From assembly GCF_900101595.1 (NCBI RefSeq), contig NZ_FMYY01000001.1, forward strand, positions 306,735-370,734: a stretch of DNA of 64,000 bases, written 5' to 3'. The first letter of the stretch is position 1. Each line of letters starts with the position of its first letter. This DNA is from Paenibacillus sp. cl123 (GTDB lineage: Bacteria; Bacillota; Bacilli; Paenibacillales; NBRC-103111). Below, piece by piece: positions 17,400 to 25,790 of the stretch. Position numbers and translations under genes: made by a program. The notes beneath the pieces were generated by a model. The model was not told the DNA's origin, ran no database searches, and saw only the letters and a list, made by a program, of their open reading frames with translations.

Positions 17400-18626
17400 C
17401 TATTTCTGCTCACGAAGCTCTGCCTGGCCTTCCGTCCGGTCAGCCGTGCGATATGCCTTCACAGTCATTGCCGCGCCCGGAGCGAGACCGCTGCCCCCGG
17501 CATGACGGAGCAAGTAATCGGCGTACCGGAGCGGAGAGGAAGCAGCAGCCAGTTGCGCTCGTTCATCGTGTAAATGAGTAAAGATAGAGCGGCCGGGTTT
17601 GGAATTGGCTTCCAGCAGCCAAATATGTCCGCCGCGGTCGATCCCGAAGTCGAGACCCAGCTCGGCGAGCCGCCCATGACCGGCTTCCAGCGCTTCTGGC
17701 ACGATCTCGCAGAGCCGGCTCAGCTCTTCCAGAAGAGCGTCAGCGCGTTCCCGTCCGAATTCCCGGGCGAGCCATGGCTCGGCTGCCGCCACGCGGCCGC
17801 CTCCGTGCAGATTGGAGGTCAGGCTGCCGTTCTGCCCGAGACGGACGCCGAACCCGGTGAGCCGCCAGCTGCCGCCAGCGGCCTTCTGCACCAGAGCGCG
17901 CACATCGAAGGCGTCGCCGTCTCCGGTATGCAGCTGCAAATAGCGCTGCACCAGGTAACGGCGGCGGCCGATGAGCCGGCGCAGCCAGCCAAACAGCTCG
18001 CCGGCGTTCGGGAAGCTGCGCGAGATGACGTTGTTGCAGGCGTCGCGGCCGCGCACGGTGAAGCGCGGGAAGCTGCCTTGCGCTTCGCGCCGCACATGCA
18101 GCACGCCGCGGCCCTGCGAGCCGCCGGCCGGCTTCAGCACGGCTTCGCCGTACTGCTTCAGCCACTCTGCCGCCGTGCGCATGCTGCGCAGCGGCTCGGT
18201 TTCGGGCAAGTACCGGGCGATCCGGCTGTCGGCTGCGAGCAGACGGTGCACCTCCCACTTCCCCTTCAAGCCGCAGCCGAGGAGGCGGATGCCGGGGCGG
18301 CGGTGAAGCTCAGCTATCGCAAGGCGGTAGTCGGCATATTGGCGGCGTGTCGTGCAGAAGCAGCGGTCATAGACGAGCGGCGGCAGGGCGAAGCTGCCGC
18401 TTACCCAGCTATGCGTCCCGGCGTCGTAATAGAAACCCGCGATGCGGGATTGCTTCCAGTCCGCACCCTCCGGCGTGAACACGAACACCCGCAGGCCGAG
18501 CTTGCGGCCGAGCAGGCATAAGCGGCGGTAGAAGCCGCGATTTTCGAACGGAGGAAATTGCTCCGCGGACGTAGTCAAAATACCCAGCGAGCGGGTGCTG
18601 CCCGGAGGCATTCCGGTTGTCGGCAT
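17400..18626 (-). CDS. YheC/YheD-family ATP-grasp protein (paralogue 2, short form, GC-rich)
   Basis: 408 residues. It lacks the extra N-terminal domain and starts with a Thr/Pro/Gly tail before SLGILTTSAEQFPPFENRGF. The fold is complete: LKPAGGSQGRGVLHV, YLVQRYLQL, DVRALVQKA, TSNLHGGGRV and DFGIDRGGHIWLLEANSKPG. About 30 extra C-terminal residues rich in Thr, Arg and Glu follow. The coding sequence is clearly richer in GC, Ala and Arg than its neighbours (above all 17740-18260), which suggests a different history or a strong third-position bias. It shares TSNLHGGG with paralogue 5, so these two may be closest. Start ATG at 18626 behind GAGGTG. Confidence 0.88.
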   Translation of the reverse strand: MPTTGMPPGSTRSLGILTTSAEQFPPFENRGFYRRLCLLGRKLGLRVFVFTPEGADWKQSRIAGFYYDAGTHSWVSGSFALPPLVYDRCFCTTRRQYADYRLAIAELHRRPGIRLLGCGLKGKWEVHRLLAADSRIARYLPETEPLRSMRTAAEWLKQYGEAVLKPAGGSQGRGVLHVRREAQGSFPRFTVRGRDACNNVISRSFPNAGELFGWLRRLIGRRRYLVQRYLQLHTGDGDAFDVRALVQKAAGGSWRLTGFGVRLGQNGSLTSNLHGGGRVAAAEPWLAREFGRERADALLEELSRLCEIVPEALEAGHGRLAELGLDFGIDRGGHIWLLEANSKPGRSIFTHLHDERAQLAAASSPLRYADYLLRHAGGSGLAPGAAMTVKAYRTADRTEGQAELREQK

Positions 18627-18650
18627 AAGCTTTGCACCTCGCTATCCGTC

Positions 18651-20018
18651 CTAAAATTTCGCGGCAAACCGCGAATACTGCACCAGCTGTCTGACCGAAG
18701 GACGAATTTTGTTCTCGGCGGACAGCGGGGTGTTATCTTCCTTGGAAGGCTTCGAGTTCACCTCGATCAGCCAGACGCGTCCGTTCGCATCCAGCGCCAG
18801 ATCCACGCCAAGCTCCGCAAAATGGCCCTGCACCTGGGCTTCGATTCCTTTGGCAATCTGCAGAGAGGCGCGCCGCAGCTTGGCGAGCCCTCCGGCAGCG
18901 GATGCCGAGCCGGAACGGGCCAGCGCGTCCTTGACCGTGCTGAGCGTGCCTCCTCTGGCGATGTTCGAGACGAAGTGATGATTGCCGGCGATCCGGGCCA
19001 CGATGGAGGTTACGCTCCATTGCCCGGTCTCCCCGCGCTGCACGACCGCCCTGAAGTCGACGGGCCGTCCGCCGACCGTCAGCAGGTTAAGGCCCTGCTG
19101 GATTTGGTAGCGCTGTGTTTTGATCTTGCCGGCCAGCGCCGAATACAGCGCAGTCACCGACGGATACGAAAGCTTCCTGGACCCGTTCAGACTGGCGAAA
19201 TGACAGGCGTAGCCTCCGCCCTCCTGCCTGCGGATGCGGATGATCCCTTTGCCGAGACTGCCGGTCACCGGCTTCAGGAACACAGTCGGGTACTTGGCGC
19301 ACATCGACTTGAGCTGCTGAAGCGACTTAAGCAGGTGGGACTCCGGCAAATACACCTGCAGGCCGGCTTCATGACGGAGCGCGTCGAACACCTCCGACTT
19401 GTTCAAGTATTTCTCATTGAACAGCAGCGTGTTCTGCTTCGCTCTCGCATGGGCGATAAACTGCTGCACGCTTGAGCGGTTTTCCAGCTTACGGCTGGTC
19501 AGCCGGTTATACAGCACATGCGGGAGCGGGAATGCCGCCTTTTTCCAGCCGCCGGCATAATGCCAGCCGCGTACCGTATCTCCTTGGGCGACGAGATCGT
19601 CGGGAGTGCTGAAGAATACGGCCGCCCCGTAGAGCCGGCATGCCTCGGTCAGTTCCCGGCAGAAAGCGGTATTGGCGCCGAACGGCTTGTCGGGAGTTCC
19701 GGCATAGACGCGGCTGACCATAACGCCGATCAGCGGGCCGAGCGTCAGCGCTTTGGCGGCCGATTTGTACTGCAGGCAGAGCCGGTGGCCGGTCGTCAAT
19801 CCCATGCGCGCTGCCAGCGCGCCGTTCAGACGCAGCACGCCCGGGGTGCCGGAAGGGATAACCCTTACGTCCTGACGGAAAGAACCGAACCGGAGCTGGA
19901 GCGGCTGGTGAGGCGGGATTTTCCATTTGCGCAGAAGCGAATCGCTGACCGCCACGATGGAGCCGTCTGTGGACGCGCCGGGAGCCTGTATCTGGATCTT
20001 TACCTTTGTTCTTTTCAT
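18651..20018 (-). CDS. YheC/YheD-family ATP-grasp protein (paralogue 1, long form)
   Basis: 455 residues with the YheD-like N-terminal domain (about 1-100: DSLLRKWKIPPHQPLQLRFG, LALTTGHRL-type turns) followed by the ATP-grasp domain: LKPVTGSLGKGIIRI, YQIQQGLNLL, DFRAVVQRG, VSNIARGGTLS and DLALDANGRVWLIEVNSKPS. It is the first gene of the minus-strand cluster; the next starts 24 bp downstream. AAGGAG precedes the ATG at 20018. The promoter should lie in 20019-20243, where the strand reads CATATGATGA near 20095; that is loosely like a mother-cell sigma -10 box but I would not claim it. Confidence 0.9.
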   Translation of the reverse strand: MKRTKVKIQIQAPGASTDGSIVAVSDSLLRKWKIPPHQPLQLRFGSFRQDVRVIPSGTPGVLRLNGALAARMGLTTGHRLCLQYKSAAKALTLGPLIGVMVSRVYAGTPDKPFGANTAFCRELTEACRLYGAAVFFSTPDDLVAQGDTVRGWHYAGGWKKAAFPLPHVLYNRLTSRKLENRSSVQQFIAHARAKQNTLLFNEKYLNKSEVFDALRHEAGLQVYLPESHLLKSLQQLKSMCAKYPTVFLKPVTGSLGKGIIRIRRQEGGGYACHFASLNGSRKLSYPSVTALYSALAGKIKTQRYQIQQGLNLLTVGGRPVDFRAVVQRGETGQWSVTSIVARIAGNHHFVSNIARGGTLSTVKDALARSGSASAAGGLAKLRRASLQIAKGIEAQVQGHFAELGVDLALDANGRVWLIEVNSKPSKEDNTPLSAENKIRPSVRQLVQYSRFAAKF

Positions 20019-20243
20019 ACGGTACTCCTTCCCAGCAAGAAGCGTCCTCCCAAGGTCCGATCATGCTTGGAACATTAAGAAACGAACTACTTCATCATAT
20101 GAGGGCATTTATCCCTTGGTGAGAGAAAACGAACGATTCTTGCAGGGCTCTTGTCCGCGCCGCCGCTTTGCGCAGGCTGAAACGGAGGCCCGTCTCCGGC
20201 AGGAGAAGACCGCCGCAGGCCGGCATGACGGGGCATGCCAAAG

Positions 20244-20284
20244 AGCCCCCTTCGCCGTTCCATACAGGAAAGGCGAAGGGGGCT
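20244..20284 (-). terminator. Terminator-like hairpin after the Gln-rich gene
   Basis: AGCCCCCTTCGCC (20244-20256) pairs perfectly with GGCGAAGGGGGCT (20272-20284), with a further TTCC/GGAA stem inside. It follows the stop of the gene at 20302 by 17 bp. Only CTCTTT follows on the minus strand. Confidence 0.7.
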
Positions 20285-20301
20285 GGGCAGCATGCCTAGG
20301 A

Positions 20302-20628
20302 TTACATCAAATTGGAGCTTCCCGCAGAGCTGTACGGCTGCGACTGGGAGCTTTGGATGATCGAGTCCATCTGCTGGATGCACTGCTGCAGGCGGCCTTG
20401 AATGTCTTGAATACGGCGCTGCTGAGCCTGCATCTGAATCTCGACCTGAGACTGGGCTTGCTGAAGATCCGTCTGAACCTGGACAAATTGCTGCTGCAGC
20501 TGGCGGAGCTTCTGGGAGCTGTTGCTGAGTCCGGACTGGGCGAGCGCCATCTGAGCCTCCTGAGCCTGCTGCATCCGCTGCTGCTGCTGCTGTTCCAGAA
20601 ACTGCTGATAAGATACGTTGTTCTGCAT
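20302..20628 (-). CDS. Small glutamine-rich coiled-coil protein
   Basis: 108 residues, nearly a third Gln, with long heptad-like stretches (LEQQQQQRMQQAQEAQ, LRQLQQQFVQVQTDLQQAQ) and a Ser-rich C-terminus (SSQSQPYSSAGSSNLM). It has one Cys and no signal peptide or membrane segment. AAGGAGGATG precedes the ATG at 20628. It lies 283 bp upstream of the ATP-grasp cluster on the same strand, with its own hairpin in between. I do not recognise a family. Gln-rich small proteins occur in spore coats as transglutaminase targets, so a coat protein is a reasonable but untested guess. Confidence 0.75.
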   Translation of the reverse strand: MQNNVSYQQFLEQQQQQRMQQAQEAQMALAQSGLSNSSQKLRQLQQQFVQVQTDLQQAQSQVEIQMQAQQRRIQDIQGRLQQCIQQMDSIIQSSQSQPYSSAGSSNLM

Positions 20629-20845
20629 CAGGGAACATCCTCCTTGGAAATGGATTCACCGATCCTTAGTATGAGCCGAACGGCTGGATTTATTCACCAG
20701 ACAGCCGGCTGCCCGCCATTTTTCCCGGAGATGTCGCAATTAAACGCCGCCCGGCCATTCCCTCAGCTGCTTAAACAGGATATACTTGGGGTATTTGCAT
20801 CAGACTATCTATAACTAATTATGATTGAGAGAAGGTTGAAACGGT

Positions 20846-21943
20846 TTGTCAGAGATCACCAAGCCTCGCCCCAAGCTCCTGGAGCTTGATATCGTTCGGG
20901 CCGTAGCCATACTTGCCGTACTCGCGATCCATAACTCCTCCGACGCTCTGGTTGAGCTTCAGCCAGGCGGCTCGCAGACGATGTATGTGCTTATCAACAA
21001 ACTTAGCAATTTTGCGGTGCCGGTATTTCTGCTTCTCAGCGGGATCGTCCTGTTCTACAGGTATCAGTCGGATTTCGACGGCAAGCAGGCTTTGATGTTT
21101 TATGTCAAACGGGTCAGGCAGGTGCTGATTCCCTATGTCGTCTGGTCTCTGTTTTATTATCTGTATTACCAATGGATGTTCGAGAAACCCGGGCTGCACT
21201 TCAATGCGGCGGCGTTCTGGGAGCTGCTCCCGTGGGCCGACGCCTGGTACCATCTTTATTTTATGGTTATTATTATCCAGTTTTATTTGCTGTTCCCGGC
21301 GCTTATGTGGCTGTGCCGCTGGGGCTGGTTCCGCCGGTGGCTCGGATGGATTGGCCTGGCCGTGCAGGCGGGCTTTTATTCGTATCATTACTGGATCGAG
21401 CCGTTCGAGCATGTCGCTTCGTTATGCTTTACCTATTTCAGCATGTTCACGCTGGGGGGCTGGATCGGACTTCATTACGCCTCCTTCACCGCCTGGCTGC
21501 GGCGCAGCTTCCTTCCCGTGCTTGCGGCCACGGTAATTGCGGGCGCGGCCTTCGCCGGCATTTTTCTCGCTGAGGGACGGATTGCGCTGCAGGTGCATCC
21601 CTATGCTTATCAGGCGTTGTTTTTCAGCTATGCCGCGCTCGCTGCGCTTACGCTCATCCGGATCGGTCAGCTTATCGTGGAGAAGACCAGGGCGCTGGCC
21701 CGCCTGCTGTTCAGCCTCGGCTCCGTCTCGTTCGGGGTATATCTGATGCATCCGGCGCTGCTGACCTATTACCGGGTTCATTATCATTATGACGGCGGCT
21801 CGGTGCTGCTGTACCATGCCTACACGCTGGCCGGCTTCGCGCTTTCCCTGGGGATTCCGTGGCTGCTTGTCCATATGTACCAGCGTACCGCGAGGAAGCT
21901 GGTTCGCCGTAAAGCGCCGCGGGCCAATCCCCAGTCCGGTTAA
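20846..21943 (+). CDS. Acyltransferase 3 family membrane protein
   Basis: 365 residues with about ten membrane helices. The N-terminus has the family pattern ELDIVRAVAILAVLAIHNSS, with the His needed for acyl transfer, and GIVLFYRYQ, VRQVLIPYVVWSLFYY and FGVYLMHPALLTYY follow. These proteins put O-acetyl or related groups on wall or surface sugars. The start is TTG at 20846 with AGAAGG about 11 nt upstream; no ATG is available in frame. It is a single gene without obvious partners. Substrate unknown. Confidence 0.88.
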   Translation: MSEITKPRPKLLELDIVRAVAILAVLAIHNSSDALVELQPGGSQTMYVLINKLSNFAVPVFLLLSGIVLFYRYQSDFDGKQALMFYVKRVRQVLIPYVVWSLFYYLYYQWMFEKPGLHFNAAAFWELLPWADAWYHLYFMVIIIQFYLLFPALMWLCRWGWFRRWLGWIGLAVQAGFYSYHYWIEPFEHVASLCFTYFSMFTLGGWIGLHYASFTAWLRRSFLPVLAATVIAGAAFAGIFLAEGRIALQVHPYAYQALFFSYAALAALTLIRIGQLIVEKTRALARLLFSLGSVSFGVYLMHPALLTYYRVHYHYDGGSVLLYHAYTLAGFALSLGIPWLLVHMYQRTARKLVRRKAPRANPQSG

Positions 21944-22011
21944 CCGGAGTGCTATTCCCGCCAGTCCGCACATACATATATAAGGTACAAGCTGCGGAGG
22001 AGGATAAACGC

Positions 22012-22293
22012 ATGGGAAAAGGGTGGAAAAACATCCTGTATATGGGATTGTCGCTTGGGATGATCGCGTTCGCGGTGCCCCGGATCGACCTGGGAGATTG
22101 GGCGAATCCAAGTACGATTTTCGGCGTCGTCTGGATTGCGTTTGCGCTGCTTATCGTGGCCGCTCATCTGCATGAGCTGCTGGGCGTAGAGGAAGAGAAA
22201 AAACGGCAGCTGCTGCGAATCAAGCGGATGAAGCGCTGGCAGCTGCAGCAGGCGGTTACCGGCAAGCGCAGAGTGCTGCAGGTAAGGCGTTAG
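22012..22293 (+). CDS. Small membrane protein, unknown function
   Basis: 93 residues: MGKGWKNILYMG, two membrane helices (about 8-25 and 35-52), then a charged tail rich in Lys, Arg and Gln (EEEKKRQLLRIKRMKRW). GGAGGAGG lies 8 nt before the ATG at 22012, so this start is preferred to the in-frame ATG at 21949. Not recognised. A terminator follows at 22360. Confidence 0.7.
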   Translation: MGKGWKNILYMGLSLGMIAFAVPRIDLGDWANPSTIFGVVWIAFALLIVAAHLHELLGVEEEKKRQLLRIKRMKRWQLQQAVTGKRRVLQVRR

Positions 22294-22359
22294 ACGGCGT
22301 TGCGGCTGGCCCGGCTGTCGGGCGGCCCCGGCCGGCTATGCCAGCCACAATGCCATGAG

Positions 22360-22410
22360 AAACAACCGCGGCTAGACTCCGGGAAGGGAGGCTGGTCGCG
22401 GTTGTTTTTT
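22360..22410 (+). terminator. Terminator after the small membrane protein
   Basis: AAACAACCGCG (22360-22370) pairs with CGCGGTTGTTT, followed by a T-run to 22410. It lies between convergent genes and may act for both. Confidence 0.85.
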
Positions 22411-22443
22411 GCATGAATCGCCGCGGCGGGACGGATCGGAGAA

Positions 22444-22770
22444 TCAGGCAACCAAAGCGATCGCAAGCAGATTAAACAGAGCGAGAGGCAGTACGACATT
22501 GTTGTAATAGGGATTGAACGGCGGAAACGGGCCAGGGAAAAAAGCGCGCGTATGGCTGGCCGGCATCTGCAGATACACAAAGGTGTGATCGACATGCACG
22601 ATGATTCCTTCGTGCGTGCTGCCGTCGACCGTCTGTACGCGTACCGGCTTATGCAGATGCTGCGTGCAGATCGAGTGAATTTTTTGCTTGCATTTGTGCA
22701 GAACTTCCATGTCATTCGCATCCAGCTCATAGATGGACTGCGGCTGCCCGGTATACGGCATATTAGGCAT
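22444..22770 (-). CDS. Conserved small protein with an LSm-like strand pattern, unknown function
   Basis: 108 residues. After an acidic helix (YELDANDMEVLHKCKQKIHS) comes KPVRVQTVDGSTHEGIIVHV followed by DHTFVYLQM, which resembles the bent strands of an LSm/Sm or SH3-like fold (G-x-I-x-x-V-D-x-x-x-V-Y-L). The C-terminal part has a Pro/Phe/Asn stretch (FFPGPFPPFNPYYNN) and a short hydrophobic end. GGGAGGTG precedes the ATG at 22770. The LSm idea rests on the pattern only; a spore-surface role is another possibility because such Pro/Asn-rich tails occur there. Confidence 0.7.
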   Translation of the reverse strand: MPNMPYTGQPQSIYELDANDMEVLHKCKQKIHSICTQHLHKPVRVQTVDGSTHEGIIVHVDHTFVYLQMPASHTRAFFPGPFPPFNPYYNNVVLPLALFNLLAIALVA

Positions 22771-22973
22771 GAGTCAACGCACCTCCCGTGAAGTTTGAGC
22801 TATTATCATGTCTATGCGCGATTGTCCGGGGTTATGGGTGGAAAATAAATTGGCGCCCCGTATCAGCGGGAACATGGCTCGCCGGCTGACTGAACCAGAT
22901 GCAATAGGCCGCCTGGACATGGTATGATCATGAATACAGAACTATCACAGCGTACATGAGGATGGTAGAACAG

Positions 22974-24323
22974 ATGGATCAGCAATCAGGACCGGTATTG
23001 CCGGATGCGGCGACCAAGCATGAGCAGATTATCAAATATATTGAAGGACTCAAGATCGGCAGCAAAATTTCTGTCCGCAAAATCGCCGAGAAGCTCGGCG
23101 TAAGCGAAGGGACGGCTTACCGGGCCATCAAGGAAGCGGATGCTATCGGACTTGTGGCGACCAAGGAACGGGTCGGGACGGTTCGGGTGGAGAAAAAGCT
23201 GCGCGATGAGCTGGACAAGCTTACCTTCGCCGAGGTCGTCAATATGGTGGACGGCGATGTGCTGGGGGGCAGAAGCGGACTGGAGAAGACGCTGCACAAG
23301 TTCGTCATCGGCGCGATGCAGCAGGATGCGATGATGCGCTACATCGACCCGGGCAGCCTGCTGATCGTCGGGAACCGGGCGAAGGCGCATATATGCGCGC
23401 TGGAGCAGGGAGCGGGCGTGCTGATTACGGGCGGCTTCGGCACGAGCGAAGAGGTGGTGCAGCTCGCCGATCAGCTCAAGCTGCCGATCATCTCGAGCAG
23501 CTACGATACGTTTACGGTAGCTTCCATGATCAACCGGGCGATCTACGACCGGCTGATTAAGAAAAAAATATTGCTGATCGACGACATCATCGTCCAGCCG
23601 ATGCAGGTGTACACGCTGCGCAGCCACCAGGGGACGGAGGACTGGAAGCGTCTGCACGAGGAAACCGGACACAGCCGTTTCCCTGTCGTGGACGAATGGA
23701 ATCGGGTGATCGGCATGATTACCCCGCGCGATCTGATCGGCGCCTCCGGCAGCCAGACGATCGACAAGCTGATGACGCGCAACCCGGTAACGGCCCTCGC
23801 CAATACGTCGGTGGCCTCGGCCGCCCACCTGATGGTATGGGAGGGCATCGAGCTGCTGCCGATCGTCGATGCCGGCCGCAAAATCGTCGGCGTCATCAGC
23901 CGGCAGGACGTACTGAAGGCGATGCAGCATGTGCAGCGGCAGCCTCAGCACGGCGAGACGTTCGAGGATCTGATCTGGTCGGGCTTTACCCAGGACAAGG
24001 ACGCCTCCGGCCAGCTGCTGTTCCGGGGGGCGATCACGCCCCAGATGACCGGCAGGCTCGGCACGGTGTCGGAGGGGGTGCTGACGGTGCTGTTGACGCA
24101 GGCGGCTTATCATTCCATCCAGGATATGAAGAAAGTCGATCTGGTAGTCGACAATATGTCGTCCTACTTCGTGAAGCCGCTGCAGATCGACAGCATCGTG
24201 GAGATCCGGCCGAAGATCATCGAGATCAGCCGCAAATTCGGCAAGCTGGACGTGGAGATGTACTTGAACGGAGCGCTGGTCGCGAAGGCGATGCTGACGG
24301 CGCAGGTCATCGAGCCGGCTTAG
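22974..24323 (+). CDS. ytoI: YtoI-like regulator: HTH, DRTGG, two CBS domains, hotdog domain
   Basis: The N-terminus (MDQQ..., ATKHEQIIKYIEGL, ISVRKIAEKLGVSEGTAYRA) is a winged HTH. A DRTGG domain follows (about 85-190, with GVLITGGFGTSEEVVQ), then two CBS domains (about 200-315, MTRNPVTALANTSVASAAHL) and a C-terminal hotdog-fold domain (about 335-445). This is the domain order of YtoI; CBS pairs usually sense adenine nucleotides, and the hotdog part may bind an acyl-CoA. The ATG at 22974 (AGGATGG 8 nt upstream) is preferred to 22956. It stands next to ytpI as in Bacillus. Target genes are unknown. Confidence 0.88.
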   Translation: MDQQSGPVLPDAATKHEQIIKYIEGLKIGSKISVRKIAEKLGVSEGTAYRAIKEADAIGLVATKERVGTVRVEKKLRDELDKLTFAEVVNMVDGDVLGGRSGLEKTLHKFVIGAMQQDAMMRYIDPGSLLIVGNRAKAHICALEQGAGVLITGGFGTSEEVVQLADQLKLPIISSSYDTFTVASMINRAIYDRLIKKKILLIDDIIVQPMQVYTLRSHQGTEDWKRLHEETGHSRFPVVDEWNRVIGMITPRDLIGASGSQTIDKLMTRNPVTALANTSVASAAHLMVWEGIELLPIVDAGRKIVGVISRQDVLKAMQHVQRQPQHGETFEDLIWSGFTQDKDASGQLLFRGAITPQMTGRLGTVSEGVLTVLLTQAAYHSIQDMKKVDLVVDNMSSYFVKPLQIDSIVEIRPKIIEISRKFGKLDVEMYLNGALVAKAMLTAQVIEPA

Positions 24324-24356
24324 TGGGCGGGGAGGGTGAAGGAACTGGGAGGAACG

Positions 24357-24390
24357 GCAAAAGCCTGACAGGAAGCTGTCAGGCTTTTGC
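24357..24390. terminator. Bidirectional terminator between ytoI and ytpI
   Basis: GCAAAAGCCTGACAG (24357-24371) and CTGTCAGGCTTTTGC (24376-24390) form a perfect 15-bp stem with a GAAG loop. A-run and T-run at the ends serve both convergent genes. Confidence 0.9.
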
Positions 24391-24406
24391 CGCAGGCGCC
24401 GTCCGG

Positions 24407-24703
24407 CTAAGCCTTGCGGCTGTAATGCATGTGGTTGCGCAGGCCCGCGAACAGATTCCAGACGCCGAGCAGCAGGCAGACGGTTCCGAATATGCGGCGG
24501 GTTACCGAATCTGTGAAGAAAAACAACTGGGTCAAAGCAATGAGGATCAGCATCACGCCCATCGCTATGTTCATCCGGGCGGACAAGATCCCCCGCTTGG
24601 TCTGGTCGGCCTGCCGGCGGTACCGGAAGCTGTAATAGACGGAGAAGGCGACGGCGATAACGATAAGCGTGCTGAGGGTGAGCTGGATCGTTTGCAGCGT
24701 CAT
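24407..24703 (-). CDS. ytpI: YtpI-like membrane protein
   Basis: 98 residues with three membrane helices and the conserved FSVYYSFRYRRQADQTKRG loop, NIAMGVMLILIALTQLFFF and the end LFAGLRNHMHY. This matches YtpI, a small protein of unknown function coded beside ytoI in Bacillus. Here it runs convergent to ytoI. Start ATG at 24703; the upstream sequence AAGGATGTGCTCTC gives a moderate ribosome binding site. Confidence 0.85.
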   Translation of the reverse strand: MTLQTIQLTLSTLIVIAVAFSVYYSFRYRRQADQTKRGILSARMNIAMGVMLILIALTQLFFFTDSVTRRIFGTVCLLLGVWNLFAGLRNHMHYSRKA

Positions 24704-24771
24704 GAGAGCACATCCTTAAACTGGGTTGTTCATATGTATGTATACACTTTAGCCCATAAGCGGCAGGGAAA

Positions 24772-25293
24772 TCAACCTCCTGCCATGGAAACCGGAATTC
24801 GCTTCCATTCCTTGACGGTTACCCATACTTTCAGCTCCGACTGGGTCAGCACGATCCATCTGACGGACAGAACCAGGTAGTCTTTGTCCAGCACGCCGAG
24901 CAGCGGCTTTTCCTTCAGAATTTGCTCGTAAACGTCAGGCATCGCCGCGAACTCGGATATTTTCCGTCCGACCACGACCGGCTTGAGCTGAGCATGCACG
25001 CGGCGCTGGAGCTCGCTCTCCGTCACCTTGTCGATTTCCGTATGCTCGTCCGGGTCGATATACACATTGAGCAGATTGATCGTCGTCTGCTGATTTTTTG
25101 TTTTCCGCAGGTTGGCGACATCGCCTTCCAGCCGGCTGTTTTCCGTCAGCAGCTCCCGGTTCTGCTCGATCATCATATTAAGCCGCGCATTATAGATGCT
25201 GAGGAACAGCGCCGCACCGATCACCATCCCGGCGATGACCAGGCCGATGGCCTGCAGATGCTTGAAGCCGAGTCCTTCCGGAGGCACTCTCAC
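24772..25293 (-). CDS. ytrI: Sporulation membrane protein YtrI
   Basis: 173 residues. MRVPPEG at the start, one membrane helix (about 16-36), a coiled-coil stretch (MMIEQNRELLTENSRLEGDV) and a C-terminal domain outside the membrane fit YtrI, a mother-cell protein needed for efficient sporulation. The start is the GTG at 25293, because its GTGA overlaps the TGA stop of ytrH (25292-25290) by 4 bp and the family begins with MRVPP. The in-frame ATG at 25320 would add a tail inside ytrH. Translation is probably coupled to ytrH. Confidence 0.88.
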   Translation of the reverse strand: MRVPPEGLGFKHLQAIGLVIAGMVIGAALFLSIYNARLNMMIEQNRELLTENSRLEGDVANLRKTKNQQTTINLLNVYIDPDEHTEIDKVTESELQRRVHAQLKPVVVGRKISEFAAMPDVYEQILKEKPLLGVLDKDYLVLSVRWIVLTQSELKVWVTVKEWKRIPVSMAGG

Positions 25294-25622
25294 CCGGCGC
25301 TCCCCCCCCGGCATATCCACTGGATCAGCGTCGTTCCCATATGGGCGCCGGTGAAGGCGCAGACAATATACAGAATTTGCTGAATGGCAGGCGAGATATG
25401 ACCATCCTGAAAATGCGTCTCAATGGCGCGAATCGGGTCAATCGTGCCGCCGATCGCCGCAACCATCGCCCATATCTTGATCTGCTCGGCCACCGTCAGC
25501 ATCCTGTGAACCGGCGGGTCGAGCGTGATGACGGAGGAGATGCCCGCCAGCATAGTTCCTCCCAAGACGACCCCGAACGCAATGAAGAAATCCAGCAAGC
25601 ATTTGGACAGAAAAACAGCCAC
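25290..25622 (-). CDS. ytrH: Sporulation membrane protein YtrH
   Basis: 110 residues starting at GTG (25622): V/M-AVFLSKCLLDFFIAFGVVLG, the family start, behind AAAGGGTG. Three membrane helices follow, with IWAMVAAIGGTIDPIRAIE and the end GAHMGTTLIQWI. YtrH, like YtrI, is made in the mother cell and is needed for normal spore formation in Bacillus. The longer reading from ATG 25718 adds residues unlike the family. It forms a two-gene operon with ytrI and is divergent from dnaE. Confidence 0.9.
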   Translation of the reverse strand: MAVFLSKCLLDFFIAFGVVLGGTMLAGISSVITLDPPVHRMLTVAEQIKIWAMVAAIGGTIDPIRAIETHFQDGHISPAIQQILYIVCAFTGAHMGTTLIQWICRGGSAG

Positions 25623-25790
25623 GTACGAACACCCTTTCTTGGCATTGACCTTTCCGCTTTCTTCGGACGGCGTCTGAAGAGCCAAGCAGGAGCTTGGCCG
25701 CCGGGCGGTTACTATCATCTATATGGCACACTTGTTCGTATTATGCTAAAATATATGAATGAAGACAGAGAACGGGGAGGCGTCGGGCGC

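Noticed and set aside
22986-24713. 575-residue minus-strand frame across ytoI
   Set aside because: It runs through the ytoI terminator and ytpI's own frame and has no recognisable motif.
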